A stretch of DNA of 64,000 nt from Halobacillus alkaliphilus (GCF_900113125.1 NZ_FOOG01000006.1:62001-126000); one strand, 5' to 3'. Counted from the first letter of the stretch, positions 1-8,943 are shown. Translations and numbers: made by a program. The notes: generated by a model not told the origin, from the letters alone.

Positions 1-28
1 AAAAATTTAAAGTAAAGGAGGCCCACTT

Positions 29-2062
29 ATGTCAGCAAGAGATTTATCCGTTTTATTAGGCGTGATCCTTATCATCGTCATGCTTGTTATCCCACTACCT
101 GGGTGGCTCCTTAGTTTTTTTATTCTAATTAATATAACGCTTGCTCTAATTGTCATTTTAGTTTCAATGAATATGGAAGAAGCGCTTCAATTTGCTGTTT
201 TTCCAACCCTATTATTATTGCTGACATTATTTCGGCTTGGTTTAAATGTATCAACCACCCGTTCCATTCTGTCCGAAGCCGAAGCAGGAGGTGTGATTGC
301 TACATTTGGAACTTTCGTTATTGGAGGAAATCCTTTAGTGGGATTTGTGGTATTTGTCATTCTGGTCATTATTCAATTTCTAGTGATCACTAAAGGGGCA
401 GAGCGCGTATCTGAAGTAGCCGCGCGATTTACTTTAGATGCTATGCCCGGAAAGCAGATGAGTATAGATGCTGATTTGAATGCAGGTATGATTAATGAAC
501 ATCAAGCTAAAGAGCGCAGAGAAAAAATTGAAAATGAATCCGATTTTTATGGAGCGATGGACGGAGCAAGTAAATTTGTTAAAGGAGATGCTATAGCCGG
601 TATTATCATTGTACTTATTAATATAGTGTTTGGTTTAATTATAGGAATGGTCCAGATGGGCATGTCCTTCAATGAAGCTATTGATACCTATATGCGACTA
701 ACCGTTGGGGATGGTCTTGTCAGCCAGATACCTGCCCTGCTTATATCCACAGCTACTGGAATTGTAGTAACACGTGTAGCTTCGCAGGGTAATTTAAGTA
801 CAGATGTAACTAGTCAGCTGCTCAGGTATCCTAAACTGCTATATATAGCTGCTGGAACTATTTTTCTATTAGGTTTAACTCCGATTCCGTTTTTCCTTAC
901 AACTCTCATAGCTTCCGTGTTAGGATTTGGTGCTTACTGGCTCTCTAGAGAAGTTGAAGAACCAGTTGAAAGTGAGCCCGAAGAGCTGGATGAAACGGAA
1001 AGTGATCAAATGAAATCGCCGGAAAATGTGGTTAATTTAATCAGTATGGATCCGATTGAGTTCGAATTTGGGTATGCGCTTATCCCCATCGCTGATTCAA
1101 ATCAGGGAGGGGATTTATTAGACCGGATCGTCATGATTCGGAGGCAGTTGGCCATTGAATTAGGAATTGTAATACCTGTTGTAAGAATAAGGGACAATAT
1201 CCAGCTGCATCCGAATGAATATCGGTTAAAGATAAAAGGAAATGAGCAGGCACGTGGCGAGCTTCTGCTTGATCATTATTTAGCCATGAGCCCAGGAGAC
1301 GAAGATGAAGAGTTAGAAGGAATCGAAACGCAGGAACCTGCCTTCGGTTTACCGGCCAAATGGGTTACTGAGGATCAGAAAGATGAGGCAGAATTATCTG
1401 GCTACACCGTAGTTGACCCTCCATCTGTTGTATCCACTCATATAACTGAGGTAATAAAACAGCATGCCCATTCCCTCCTTGGACGTCAAGAAACACAGCA
1501 GCTGATTGATCATTTGAAAGAATCCTATCCAATTCTGGTTGCCGAAGTGACACCGGAACCTTTATCAGTGGGCGATGTTCAAAAGGTTTTGGCTAAGCTA
1601 TTGCGTGAGAATGTGTCCATACATAACTTACCTGTGATTTTCGAAACGCTGGCTGATTTCGGTAGAATGACCACCGATACGGATCTGCTTGCTGAATACG
1701 CGAGGCAATCATTAGCTGCCCAGCTCACCCGTCAATATATGAAAGAAGATCAAAGTGTCAAAGTCATTACCGTATCCGGAAAAGTAGAGAAAATAATTGC
1801 AGACAACATTCAACAGACAGAACACGGCAGTTATCTAGCACTGGATCCAGAAAGTCAGCAGTCCATTATTAGTGCCGTGGCGGCTCAGGTTGAACAAATT
1901 TCACTTCAGGAAGAAACGGCTGTTTTGTTGTGTTCGCCAGCTGTCCGTATGTACATTAAGCAGCTGCTGGAACGATTCTTACCTCAAGTAGTTGTATTAT
2001 CTTATAACGAATTAGAGCCAACTGTTGAAGTGCAAAGTGTAGGAGTAGTGAATGTCGCATGA
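29..2062 (+). CDS. flhA: Flagellar export apparatus protein FlhA
   Basis: FlhA is the large inner-membrane subunit of the flagellar type III export gate; its cytoplasmic domain forms the ring that docks chaperone-substrate complexes. The 677-residue product has the family's usual length. Residues 1 to about 310 are rich in hydrophobic segments and contain the conserved cytoplasmic loop (around FTLDAMPGKQMSIDADLNAG, about residues 132-151). An acidic linker (about 311-340) leads into the soluble C-terminal domain. A strong AAAGGAGG lies 8 bases before the ATG. The stop overlaps flhF by 4 bases, so the two are probably translationally coupled. flhB would be expected just upstream, outside the window. 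No damage is visible. Confidence 0.97.
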   Translation: MSARDLSVLLGVILIIVMLVIPLPGWLLSFFILINITLALIVILVSMNMEEALQFAVFPTLLLLLTLFRLGLNVSTTRSILSEAEAGGVIATFGTFVIGGNPLVGFVVFVILVIIQFLVITKGAERVSEVAARFTLDAMPGKQMSIDADLNAGMINEHQAKERREKIENESDFYGAMDGASKFVKGDAIAGIIIVLINIVFGLIIGMVQMGMSFNEAIDTYMRLTVGDGLVSQIPALLISTATGIVVTRVASQGNLSTDVTSQLLRYPKLLYIAAGTIFLLGLTPIPFFLTTLIASVLGFGAYWLSREVEEPVESEPEELDETESDQMKSPENVVNLISMDPIEFEFGYALIPIADSNQGGDLLDRIVMIRRQLAIELGIVIPVVRIRDNIQLHPNEYRLKIKGNEQARGELLLDHYLAMSPGDEDEELEGIETQEPAFGLPAKWVTEDQKDEAELSGYTVVDPPSVVSTHITEVIKQHAHSLLGRQETQQLIDHLKESYPILVAEVTPEPLSVGDVQKVLAKLLRENVSIHNLPVIFETLADFGRMTTDTDLLAEYARQSLAAQLTRQYMKEDQSVKVITVSGKVEKIIADNIQQTEHGSYLALDPESQQSIISAVAAQVEQISLQEETAVLLCSPAVRMYIKQLLERFLPQVVVLSYNELEPTVEVQSVGVVNVA

Positions 2063-3168
2063 AGGTGAAGAAGTTTCAGGCAGTTTCTATGTCAGAAGTC
2101 ATGAAAAAGGTGAAAAGTGAATTAGGATCGGAAGCGGTGGTATTGAATACAAAAACTCTTAAACCAGGGGGACTATTCAAAAGGTTCAAGAAGGATCTTA
2201 TTGAAGTCATTGCAGCCGTTGATTCTTCCGCATCTATCCAGAGGGAGGTGCAGTCTTCAAAGAGTTCGCAGGCATTAAGTTCTAATGAATCGGCAGCATC
2301 GTCGAATGAAGCGATCATGAATGAGTTGAAGCAGCTTCGTTTGATGATGGAACAAAATAACGATCACTCACCGGGTTCTGGTAAATTCGCAGCCTGGTAT
2401 AAACATCTAATTGCGCAGGAACTGGAACCTGAACTTGCTGCAAGTATTGTACAGCATATCGACGATAAACAATGGACAGATAATTCTGGGCAAAAGGATG
2501 GGATGGAGCGGTTATTAACGGAGGAGATCACCAAGCGTTTAAATCCATATCCTTTTGGACATAAACAATTGAGTAAGACATTTGTGCATTTAGTAGGACC
2601 AACAGGAGTTGGAAAAACAACGACTGCAGCCAAGTTGGCAGCGGAAGCTGTTTTGAATAAAAAATTAAATGTAGCCTTTATTACCACGGATACCTACCGC
2701 ATTGCAGCTATTGATCAATTGAAAACCTATGCGAAAATACTGGAAGTTCCGCTTGAAGTAGCCTACAACCTCGAAGACTATGAACTAGCAATAGAAAAGT
2801 ATAAAGATTTTGATCTTGTATTAGTGGATACAGCTGGGCGTAATTACTTGCAGGCTTCTTATGTAGAAGAGTTAAACCAGCTACTAAAAATTAATGATGA
2901 TTCCGAAACTTTTCTAGTATTATCCCTAACAAGTAAATATCTTGATATGAGAGATATTTATGAGAAGTTTCGGCATATTCCCATCAGCAAGGTGATTTTT
3001 ACGAAAGAGGACGAAACCTCTACTTATGGAGGTGCAATTAACTTACTGGTTCGCCACAAACTTGGTGTCGCTTACTTAACTAACGGGCAAAATGTTCCAG
3101 ACGACATTGAAGAAGCTTCGCCTAACATTATTGCCAGGAAAGTTACAGAGGGATATGTTCATGCATGA
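2059..3168 (+). CDS. flhF: Flagellar SRP-like GTPase FlhF
   Basis: FlhF is an SRP-type GTPase that sets the number and position of flagella together with FlhG. The 369-residue protein has a basic N-terminal domain (1 to about 75), a variable linker, and an NG-type GTPase domain. In that domain the P-loop GPTGVGKTTT is at about residues 179-188, the G2/I-box region TTDTYRIAAIDQLKTYAKI at about 215-233, and the G3 motif DTAGR at about 258-262. All nucleotide-binding motifs look intact, unlike those of the FlhG encoded next. The gene overlaps flhA by 4 bases and flhG by 8. Confidence 0.96.
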   Translation: MKVKKFQAVSMSEVMKKVKSELGSEAVVLNTKTLKPGGLFKRFKKDLIEVIAAVDSSASIQREVQSSKSSQALSSNESAASSNEAIMNELKQLRLMMEQNNDHSPGSGKFAAWYKHLIAQELEPELAASIVQHIDDKQWTDNSGQKDGMERLLTEEITKRLNPYPFGHKQLSKTFVHLVGPTGVGKTTTAAKLAAEAVLNKKLNVAFITTDTYRIAAIDQLKTYAKILEVPLEVAYNLEDYELAIEKYKDFDLVLVDTAGRNYLQASYVEELNQLLKINDDSETFLVLSLTSKYLDMRDIYEKFRHIPISKVIFTKEDETSTYGGAINLLVRHKLGVAYLTNGQNVPDDIEEASPNIIARKVTEGYVHA

Positions 3169-4030
3169 TCAAGCCGAACAATTAAGGCTGCGAATGACAG
3201 GCACTCAGGTTGTGGAACCCAAAGCCCGCACGATTGCTATTGCCAGCGGAATAGAAGGAGAAGGAAAATCCACCTTCGTTGTTAACTTTGCCATTAAACT
3301 AATGGAACAAAACCAGCGCGTCTTAATTTTTGATTTGGATGCTGGTAAGGGAAAAATCGACCGATTATTAGAAGTGCATCCTTCACGTTCTCTGGTTCAT
3401 CTTTTTACTGAAGGGAAAACCATTCATGATATTATCGAGCAGGCGCCATCATCTTTATCTTATCTCGCCGCGGGGGCAGGGGTGGAAGTGTTCTCTAAGC
3501 TTGATGAATGCAAGTTTCAATATTTTCAATCTCAGTTTGAAGAGTTAAACAGGTCCTTTGATTACATTCTATTTAATATGAGATCAAATGTAGAAGAGAA
3601 TTGCTCAGAGTTTATGACAGCTGCTCATGAAGCTATCCTCGTTACTACCTTATCCCCCGCTTCAATTACGAGTGCATACGGACTTGTTAAACGTTTACTA
3701 ACCAAGGAAAAAGAATTTCCGATTTCGATACTTCATAATCGATTTTCTTTGGAAAAGAATAGTGAAGATACTAGCTTCCGTCTTCAGGAAGTAATTCATC
3801 GTCATTTAAAAACTCAAGTCCAATATTTAGGGGCCATCCCTGAGGACCGTGCTGTTATCCAGTCAATTATTCAGAAGACGCCTTATACGATTCAATTTCC
3901 TGAAGCTCAGGCAAGTAAATCTATCGGTAATATAGTCTATAACTATATAAATCTATCTGAAGATAAACTTCATCATCACGAATTTTTATTAAGATTGAGG
4001 CGGTTCATTAGTGAAGGAGCACGACGATGA
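3161..4030 (+). CDS. flhG: MinD-like FlhG with altered ATPase motifs
   Basis: The position between flhF and cheB, the N-terminal HDQAEQLRLRM (like the FlhF-activating DQAxxLR helix of FlhG) and the MinD/ParA fold identify FlhG (YlxH), a partner ATPase that stimulates FlhF. I start at ATG 3161, 8 bases after GAGGG; ATG 3155 lies too close to that site. Two catalytic motifs are unusual. The deviant Walker A reads SGIEGEGKST where relatives have SGKGGVGKS, so the signature lysine is isoleucine. The Walker B region reads ILFNMRSN where relatives have LFDMGAG, so Asp is Asn. The P-loop lysine remains. I expect an open, probably expressed protein of 289 residues whose ATP-driven dimer cycle may be impaired. 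It overlaps flhF by 8 bases and ends at the cheB start. Confidence 0.88.
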   Translation: MHDQAEQLRLRMTGTQVVEPKARTIAIASGIEGEGKSTFVVNFAIKLMEQNQRVLIFDLDAGKGKIDRLLEVHPSRSLVHLFTEGKTIHDIIEQAPSSLSYLAAGAGVEVFSKLDECKFQYFQSQFEELNRSFDYILFNMRSNVEENCSEFMTAAHEAILVTTLSPASITSAYGLVKRLLTKEKEFPISILHNRFSLEKNSEDTSFRLQEVIHRHLKTQVQYLGAIPEDRAVIQSIIQKTPYTIQFPEAQASKSIGNIVYNYINLSEDKLHHHEFLLRLRRFISEGARR

Positions 4031-5107
4031 AAAAATAAAAGTTATGGTAGCGGATGATTAGGTATTCATAAGGACTCTTCTAACCGATATCTTAAATAAT
4101 GTTGATCAAATGCATGTGGTTGCAACAGCTCGAAACGGTAAAGAGTGTTTATCGAAAATTCCTCACTTTCAACCTGATGTCTACTTGTCATGTCGTTAGA
4201 TATTCAAATGTCTGTAATGGATGGTCTGACAGTATTGGAGGAGATCATGACGAATTCACCTATACCTGTACTTATAGTCTCAAATATGACGAAGCAAGGA
4301 TCCGACAGCACCATAAAGCCGGCATTTCTTGGTGCAATTGATTTAATAGAGATACCATCTGGCTCAATTTCTTTAAGCATTAAAGTAATTGAACAACAAT
4401 TGCTGCAAATAGTATTGATAGCGAGCCGGGCGAAAGTGAATAGTTATAAACCAGTTAAGCCACTTTCACATAAAAAAACGCTCCATAAGAAAGCCGTCGA
4501 GCGTGAAACTACAATTGTTACAATGGGAACCTCTACTGGCGGTCCGGGAGCTCTTCAAGAAGTATTCACACAGTTACCGGCCGATTTAGACGCTCCTCTG
4601 GTCATCGTGCAGCATATGCCTAAGGGTTTTACCAAATCATTGGCAGAAAGACTAAATAAGAGTTGTCTGCTTCAGGTAAAGGAAGCAGAACACGGAGAGG
4701 AACTGAAGAATGGTACCGCCTACATTACTCCTGGTGGCTATCATATTCAGGTTATGTCTGACGTAAGGGGACATCTTTACTTCAATCTGGATGAATCTGC
4801 ACCTTTACAGGGGCATCGTCCTGCTTTAGATCGTTTGTTAGTATCTCTCGCAGTTTTGGAGAAAGTTCAGACCATTTCGGTCGTAATGACCGGTATGGGA
4901 GCAGACGGAAGAAGAGGACTGCAGGAGCTGAAGCGAAAACATCCTCAGACCTATAGCATTGTCGAGTCGGAAGAAAGCTGTATTGTATTTGGAATGCCTT
5001 ACGCTATTATTGAAGCTGAATTAGCTGATGAAGTTATCCCTTTATCAGGAATTGGCAGCAGTATCATAAAAGCTCTTAGATCTAAGAGGGGGAAGAAGAA
5101 TGGATAA
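4027..5107 (+). pseudogene. cheB: cheB, receiver domain broken by three lesions
   Basis: CheB removes methyl groups from chemoreceptor glutamates and is normally activated by phosphorylation of an N-terminal receiver domain. The original start is ATG 4027, 7 bases after AAGGAG. Three lesions follow. (1) The start reads ATG with six A's then T, giving Met-Lys-Lys-stop; a seventh A restores MKKIKVMVADD. (2) TAG at 4059-4061 sits where the Ser of the VDDS motif belongs, one base from TCG. (3) Around 4177-4189 an extra TACTTGTC shifts the frame; removing it joins PDV to MSLDIQMSVMDG and restores the phospho-acceptor region. The conserved receiver Lys (EKPSG in relatives) is also Ile (IEIPSG). The C-terminal methylesterase is intact: GTSTGGP, VQHMP and TGMGADG carry the Ser-His-Asp triad. 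Sequencing error is possible but three clustered errors are unlikely. Confidence 0.88.
4247..5107 (+). CDS. Possible free CheB methylesterase domain
   Basis: This is the part of the broken cheB that could still be made. The reading frame is open from 4190. The best start in it is ATG 4247, preceded by GGAGGAG at 4237-4243, which gives 286 residues. That product would lack the phospho-acceptor half of the receiver but keep the linker and the whole methylesterase with its catalytic Ser, His and Asp motifs. In studied CheB proteins the receiver inhibits the catalytic domain until phosphorylated, so a product like this would be expected to act independently of CheA. Translation from this site is inference; the upstream stop at 4059 could also lower transcript use by polarity. 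It overlaps cheA by 8 bases. Confidence 0.5.
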   Translation: MTNSPIPVLIVSNMTKQGSDSTIKPAFLGAIDLIEIPSGSISLSIKVIEQQLLQIVLIASRAKVNSYKPVKPLSHKKTLHKKAVERETTIVTMGTSTGGPGALQEVFTQLPADLDAPLVIVQHMPKGFTKSLAERLNKSCLLQVKEAEHGEELKNGTAYITPGGYHIQVMSDVRGHLYFNLDESAPLQGHRPALDRLLVSLAVLEKVQTISVVMTGMGADGRRGLQELKRKHPQTYSIVESEESCIVFGMPYAIIEAELADEVIPLSGIGSSIIKALRSKRGKKNG

Positions 5108-7118
5108 TAACCCATACCTAGAAGTTTTTATAGATGAAAGTAAAGAGCATCTTCAAGCAATTAATGATCATCTATTATTGTTAGAGAAAGACCCTGAAGA
5201 CTTGTCCATAGTCAATGAAATATTTAGATCTGCCCATACCCTGAAAGGCATGTCAGCTACAATGGGTTATCAGGATCTATCTAACTTAACTCATCAGATG
5301 GAAAACGTTCTAGATGGGGTGCGTGATGGACTAATTAAGGTAGATGCTGACATGTTAGATATCGTATTCGATTCAGTAGATGGTTTAGAAGCAATGGTCA
5401 TGGACATAGCCGATGGAGGTGCTGGTAATCGAGATGTTAAACGGGTGGTGAAAATGCTTGAAGGTATTGAAGTAGGAGAAAGATCCACAACTTTTGCTTT
5501 CGAACCAGCCCAACAGACGTACCCTTCGATGAATTTATCAATAGACGAATTTACCCGTACAGTTTTAGAGCAGTCTAAAGAACAAGGTCAGCAAAATTAT
5601 CGGGTCGAAGTCACTTTAAGAGATGATTGCCTGTTAAAGGCAGCTCGTGTCTATATGGTTTTTGAGGTGCTTGAACAATTGGGGGAAGTTATTCTATCTG
5701 TGCCCTCTGTGGAGCAGTTGGAGAATGAAGAATTTGAACAAAGTTTTATCGTTCTATTAATTACAACGTCCAACATGGAAGAAGTAGAAAGAAAGATACA
5801 TAAAGTTTCGGAAATAGAGAGGGTTGAGGTGGCTGAATTCCTGATCGACTCTCGCTTACCTGAATTATCTCCTCTGGAAGAAGACGATCCTTCAGATCCT
5901 GTGAATAACATAAAATCCGAAGAAAAAATAGCTTCAGTAACTTCAGAAAAAACAAACCAAAGGCAAGTTGGGAATAAAACGATACGTATAAATATAGATC
6001 GATTGGATGGGCTGATGAATTTGTTCGAGGAGCTTGTAATTGATAAAGGAAGACTGGAACAAATTTCAAGTGAATTGAATCACACTGAACTTCAGGAAAC
6101 GGTTGAACACATGTCCAGGATATCAGGAGATTTGCAAAGTATTATTCTTAATATGAGGATGGTTCCGATCGAACAAGTTTTTAACCGGTTCCCTCGAATG
6201 GTGCGGCAGTTTTCCAGAGATCTAAATAAACAAGTAAACTTAAATATAGTTGGTGCAGATACAGAGCTTGATCGAACAGTTATCGATGAAATTGGAGATC
6301 CTCTTGTACATTTAATTCGCAATGCTCTTGATCATGGAATAGAAAGTCCAGCGGAAAGAGAAAGAAAAGGAAAAGAATCTTCGGGGAACTTAGAGTTAAA
6401 AGCTTTTCATAGGGGTAACCATGTATTCATAGAAATAGCAGATGATGGTGCAGGGATAAACCGTGATAAGGTAATTCGAAAAGCGGTAAGTAACCATGTA
6501 GTTACAGAGCACCAAGCCCTGAAAATGAACAATAAACAGGTTTATGAATTAATTATGGAAAGTGGTTTTTCGACCGCCGACACGGTTTCTGATGTATCTG
6601 GAAGAGGTGTGGGTCTGGACGTAGTTAAAAGCACTATCGAAGCACTGGGTGGTACCATTACGGTAAATTCCGAGCTTGACCGGGGCAGTATTTTTTCCGT
6701 TCAACTTCCTCTGACGTTATCGATCATATCTGTCATGCTTGTAGAAGTGCAGAAAGAGAAGTTTGCGATTCCCCTTGGTTCGATAATTGAGACCGCTATT
6801 GTTAAGAAAGAAGACGTTATGTTAGCTCATAGAAAACAAGTGATCGAGTTTAGAGGGAAAGTAGTTCCACTTGTCTTCTTGGAAGAAGTATTAGAAGTGC
6901 CATCATCACACGAAAAGGATGAATATCTTTCTCTGGTTATGGTTAGGAAAAAAGATAAAATGGCAGGTCTTGTTGTAGATTCTTTTATTGGACAGCAGGA
7001 AGTCGTTTTAAAATCCCTCAGTGACTATTTGAGCGGGGCATATGCAATTTCAGGAGCCACCATCTTAGGGGATGGTCAAGTAGCCTTAATTCTTGATAGT
7101 GATGCACTTATTAAATAG
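5100..7118 (+). CDS. cheA: Chemotaxis histidine kinase CheA
   Basis: CheA couples receptors to the response regulators by phosphorylating CheY (and CheB where it has a receiver). The 672 residues hold, in order: an HPt domain with the phosphorylated His46 in RSAHTLKG; a P2-like domain (about 150-240); a linker; the dimerisation domain (about 295-360); the ATPase domain with N box HLIRNALDHG, G1 DDGAG and G2 GRGVGLDVV; and a C-terminal CheW-like regulatory domain from about 545. All catalytic motifs are present. The start overlaps the cheB stop by 8 bases. Intact CheA beside a broken CheB receiver means this gene has not decayed with its neighbour. Confidence 0.97.
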   Translation: MDNNPYLEVFIDESKEHLQAINDHLLLLEKDPEDLSIVNEIFRSAHTLKGMSATMGYQDLSNLTHQMENVLDGVRDGLIKVDADMLDIVFDSVDGLEAMVMDIADGGAGNRDVKRVVKMLEGIEVGERSTTFAFEPAQQTYPSMNLSIDEFTRTVLEQSKEQGQQNYRVEVTLRDDCLLKAARVYMVFEVLEQLGEVILSVPSVEQLENEEFEQSFIVLLITTSNMEEVERKIHKVSEIERVEVAEFLIDSRLPELSPLEEDDPSDPVNNIKSEEKIASVTSEKTNQRQVGNKTIRINIDRLDGLMNLFEELVIDKGRLEQISSELNHTELQETVEHMSRISGDLQSIILNMRMVPIEQVFNRFPRMVRQFSRDLNKQVNLNIVGADTELDRTVIDEIGDPLVHLIRNALDHGIESPAERERKGKESSGNLELKAFHRGNHVFIEIADDGAGINRDKVIRKAVSNHVVTEHQALKMNNKQVYELIMESGFSTADTVSDVSGRGVGLDVVKSTIEALGGTITVNSELDRGSIFSVQLPLTLSIISVMLVEVQKEKFAIPLGSIIETAIVKKEDVMLAHRKQVIEFRGKVVPLVFLEEVLEVPSSHEKDEYLSLVMVRKKDKMAGLVVDSFIGQQEVVLKSLSDYLSGAYAISGATILGDGQVALILDSDALIK

Positions 7119-7131
7119 AGGAGGAATGAGC

Positions 7132-7599
7132 ATGGAAGAAATGAGCTCTTTCTTAAAGGTAATAGTTTTTCAACTAAACGAGGAAGAATATACAATTCCT
7201 GTTCATCAGGTAGGTTCCATTGAGAGAATAATGGCGATTACCCGAGTCCCTGGAACAGCTCCATTTGTAAAAGGAGTGATTAACTTAAGAGGGGTTGTTA
7301 CTCCTATAATAGACCTGGGTGAAAGATTAGGAATGGAAAGCACCAGAATCACTGAGCAAACTAGGATTATTACAGTTAAAATAGGTGATCTGGCTGTCGG
7401 GCTAATCGTTGAGGGAGCTAATGATGTGCTTGATATCAATCAGGAATTAATTGAGCCTTCTCCTGAAGCGATAGGGACTGAAGATTTGGAATTTATACAA
7501 GGAGTGGTCCATCTTGAACAACGATTGTTGGTTCTTTTGAATCTTGAAAAGGTGCTGTCTCTTGAAGAGGCACTTGACTGGAAAAAGGCTGAAGTATAA
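7132..7599 (+). CDS. cheW: Chemotaxis coupling protein CheW
   Basis: CheW is the adaptor that links chemoreceptors to CheA. The 155-residue protein is a single CheW domain with the typical VIVFQLNEEEYTIPV start, the GVINLRGVVTPIIDL core and the hydrophobic end strand. I start at ATG 7132, 7 bases after GAGGAGG (7118-7124); ATG 7126 is too close to that site. It follows cheA by 13 bases and lies 4 bases before cheC, so it is part of the same operon. Confidence 0.95.
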   Translation: MEEMSSFLKVIVFQLNEEEYTIPVHQVGSIERIMAITRVPGTAPFVKGVINLRGVVTPIIDLGERLGMESTRITEQTRIITVKIGDLAVGLIVEGANDVLDINQELIEPSPEAIGTEDLEFIQGVVHLEQRLLVLLNLEKVLSLEEALDWKKAEV

Positions 7600-7603
7600 A
7601 TCT

Positions 7604-8245
7604 ATGACATTCATTGATCGTTTTTCAGCTGTTCAATTAGATGTCCTTAAGGAAGTGGGCAACATCGGAGCTGGACACGCGGCTACTGCTCTTTCCTATT
7701 TACTTGAACGAAAAATCGGAATGTTTGTCCCCTCGGTTCAACTGGCAGACTTTGACGAAGTGGTGGAACTTTCAGGGAGTGCAGAAGAGGTTGTTGTGAG
7801 TGTGTTCTTAAAAATAGAAGGAGATGCGCCGGGGGGGATGTTTTTTATTTTGTCGCCACCTCAAGCTGAAAGTTTTGTAAGAATCATGACTGGAGATGCG
7901 TCTTTTACTATTCATAATCCCAAATCTATGGGAATTGGTGTATCAGCTCTCAAAGAATTAGGTAATATTCTGGCAGGATCTTACCTGACAGCCCTCTCAG
8001 ATTTAACACAATTGACGCTTTATCCTTCCGTTCCTTCTTTAAATATTGATATGGCAGGAGCTATCTTAAGTTTCGGTTTATTGGAACTATCCTTAGTGAG
8101 TGATCAGGGAATTGTGATCGAGACTTGCCTGACAGATCCATCTAATGAGACTAAAGAATCTGTAGAAGGGCATTTCTTCTTATTTCCAGACCCTGATTCA
8201 TATGATACGTTGTTTAAAGCCCTGGGAGTATCAGCTTATGACTAA
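7604..8245 (+). CDS. cheC: CheY-P phosphatase CheC
   Basis: CheC dephosphorylates CheY-P and also binds CheD, forming a feedback on receptor activity in Bacillus-type chemotaxis. The 213-residue protein shows two copies of the E-x2-N phosphatase element: KEVGNIGAGHAATALS near residue 17 and KELGNILAGSYLTALS near residue 114. The chosen start (ATG 7604, four bases past the cheW stop) has only a weak ribosome site, so translation probably depends on coupling to cheW. The gene overlaps cheD by 8 bases. Confidence 0.94.
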   Translation: MTFIDRFSAVQLDVLKEVGNIGAGHAATALSYLLERKIGMFVPSVQLADFDEVVELSGSAEEVVVSVFLKIEGDAPGGMFFILSPPQAESFVRIMTGDASFTIHNPKSMGIGVSALKELGNILAGSYLTALSDLTQLTLYPSVPSLNIDMAGAILSFGLLELSLVSDQGIVIETCLTDPSNETKESVEGHFFLFPDPDSYDTLFKALGVSAYD

Positions 8246-8735
8246 GATGATCCAAATGGTTAAAGTGGGGATTGCTGATCTAAAAGTAACAAAAAGCTTA
8301 GAAAAACTCCGTACCTCAGGTCTTGGTTCATGCGTAGGTATTGTTATCTATGATGAAATCCATAAGACTGCAGGCATGGCTCATATTATGCTTCCTGACT
8401 CTACATTAGCCAGGAAGGGAGATATTAATCGATTTAAATATGCAGATACAGCTATAGAAGATCTTCTTATAGAATTAAGTCGATCAGGAGCTGACACCTT
8501 TCGGTTAAAAGCCAAAATTGCAGGAGGCGCCCAAATGTTTCATTTTACACCTGCGAGTGAAATGATGAGGATAGGTCCTAGAAATGTAGAGGCTGTAAAG
8601 AAAAAGCTTGTTAGTTTGCGAATACCTATTGAAGCTCAGGATGTAGGAGGGCAAAGTGGCAGGACGATTGAGTTTAATCCACTTACTTCAAGTCTTCATA
8701 TTAAAACAGTTAATAAGAAAGAAATGATTATTTGA
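8238..8735 (+). CDS. cheD: Chemoreceptor glutamine deamidase CheD
   Basis: CheD deamidates selected receptor glutamines and exchanges between receptors and CheC. The 165-residue protein has the catalytic cysteine in GLGSCVG, the histidine in MAHIMLP and the conserved GGAQMF segment. Start ATG 8238 follows GGGAG by 9 bases and overlaps cheC by 8. The next gene, sigD, starts 208 bases downstream; that gap holds a probable gene relic. Confidence 0.94.
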   Translation: MTKMIQMVKVGIADLKVTKSLEKLRTSGLGSCVGIVIYDEIHKTAGMAHIMLPDSTLARKGDINRFKYADTAIEDLLIELSRSGADTFRLKAKIAGGAQMFHFTPASEMMRIGPRNVEAVKKKLVSLRIPIEAQDVGGQSGRTIEFNPLTSSLHIKTVNKKEMII

Positions 8736-8765
8736 TAAGCGGCTCTATTAATTGGAAATTGTAAG

Positions 8766-8913
8766 ATGCTAATTTTCATACTCTTTCCCTTTTATCTAAT
8801 TTATGGGAAATCTCTGTCAGACTTCGGTTAGAAAAGATAGCACAATAGCTTTATCAAAGGAAATTTTGGTAATATCCGAATACTTTAAAAAACATGAAAC
8901 GCAGTATAAGTGA
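8766..8913 (+). pseudogene. Possible relic of a small gene before sigD
   Basis: Two short coding-like pieces lie in the cheD-sigD gap in different frames. The first opens at ATG 8766 and encodes a hydrophobic start (MLIFILFPFYLIYG), stopping at 8831. The second ends at TGA 8911-8913 and encodes a helical, charged tail (LSKEILVISEYFKKHETQYK), open from ATG 8803. Neither has a ribosome site. The arrangement of membrane start plus charged tail resembles a small membrane protein gene that has lost its reading frame. I cannot name the family, and chance is possible. Confidence 0.35.
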
Positions 8914-8943
8914 TTGATTATAGCAAGAGCAGGGAGGGTTATC

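Noticed and set aside
4099-4341. An 80-codon open frame over the broken cheB
   Set aside because: It reads another frame of the decayed receiver, has no ribosome site and gives no recognisable protein; the cheB frames explain the sequence better.
8914-8943. Earlier in-frame start for sigD at 8914
   Set aside because: No ribosome site there, while GGGAGG lies 6 bases before ATG 8944, whose product has the usual SigD length.
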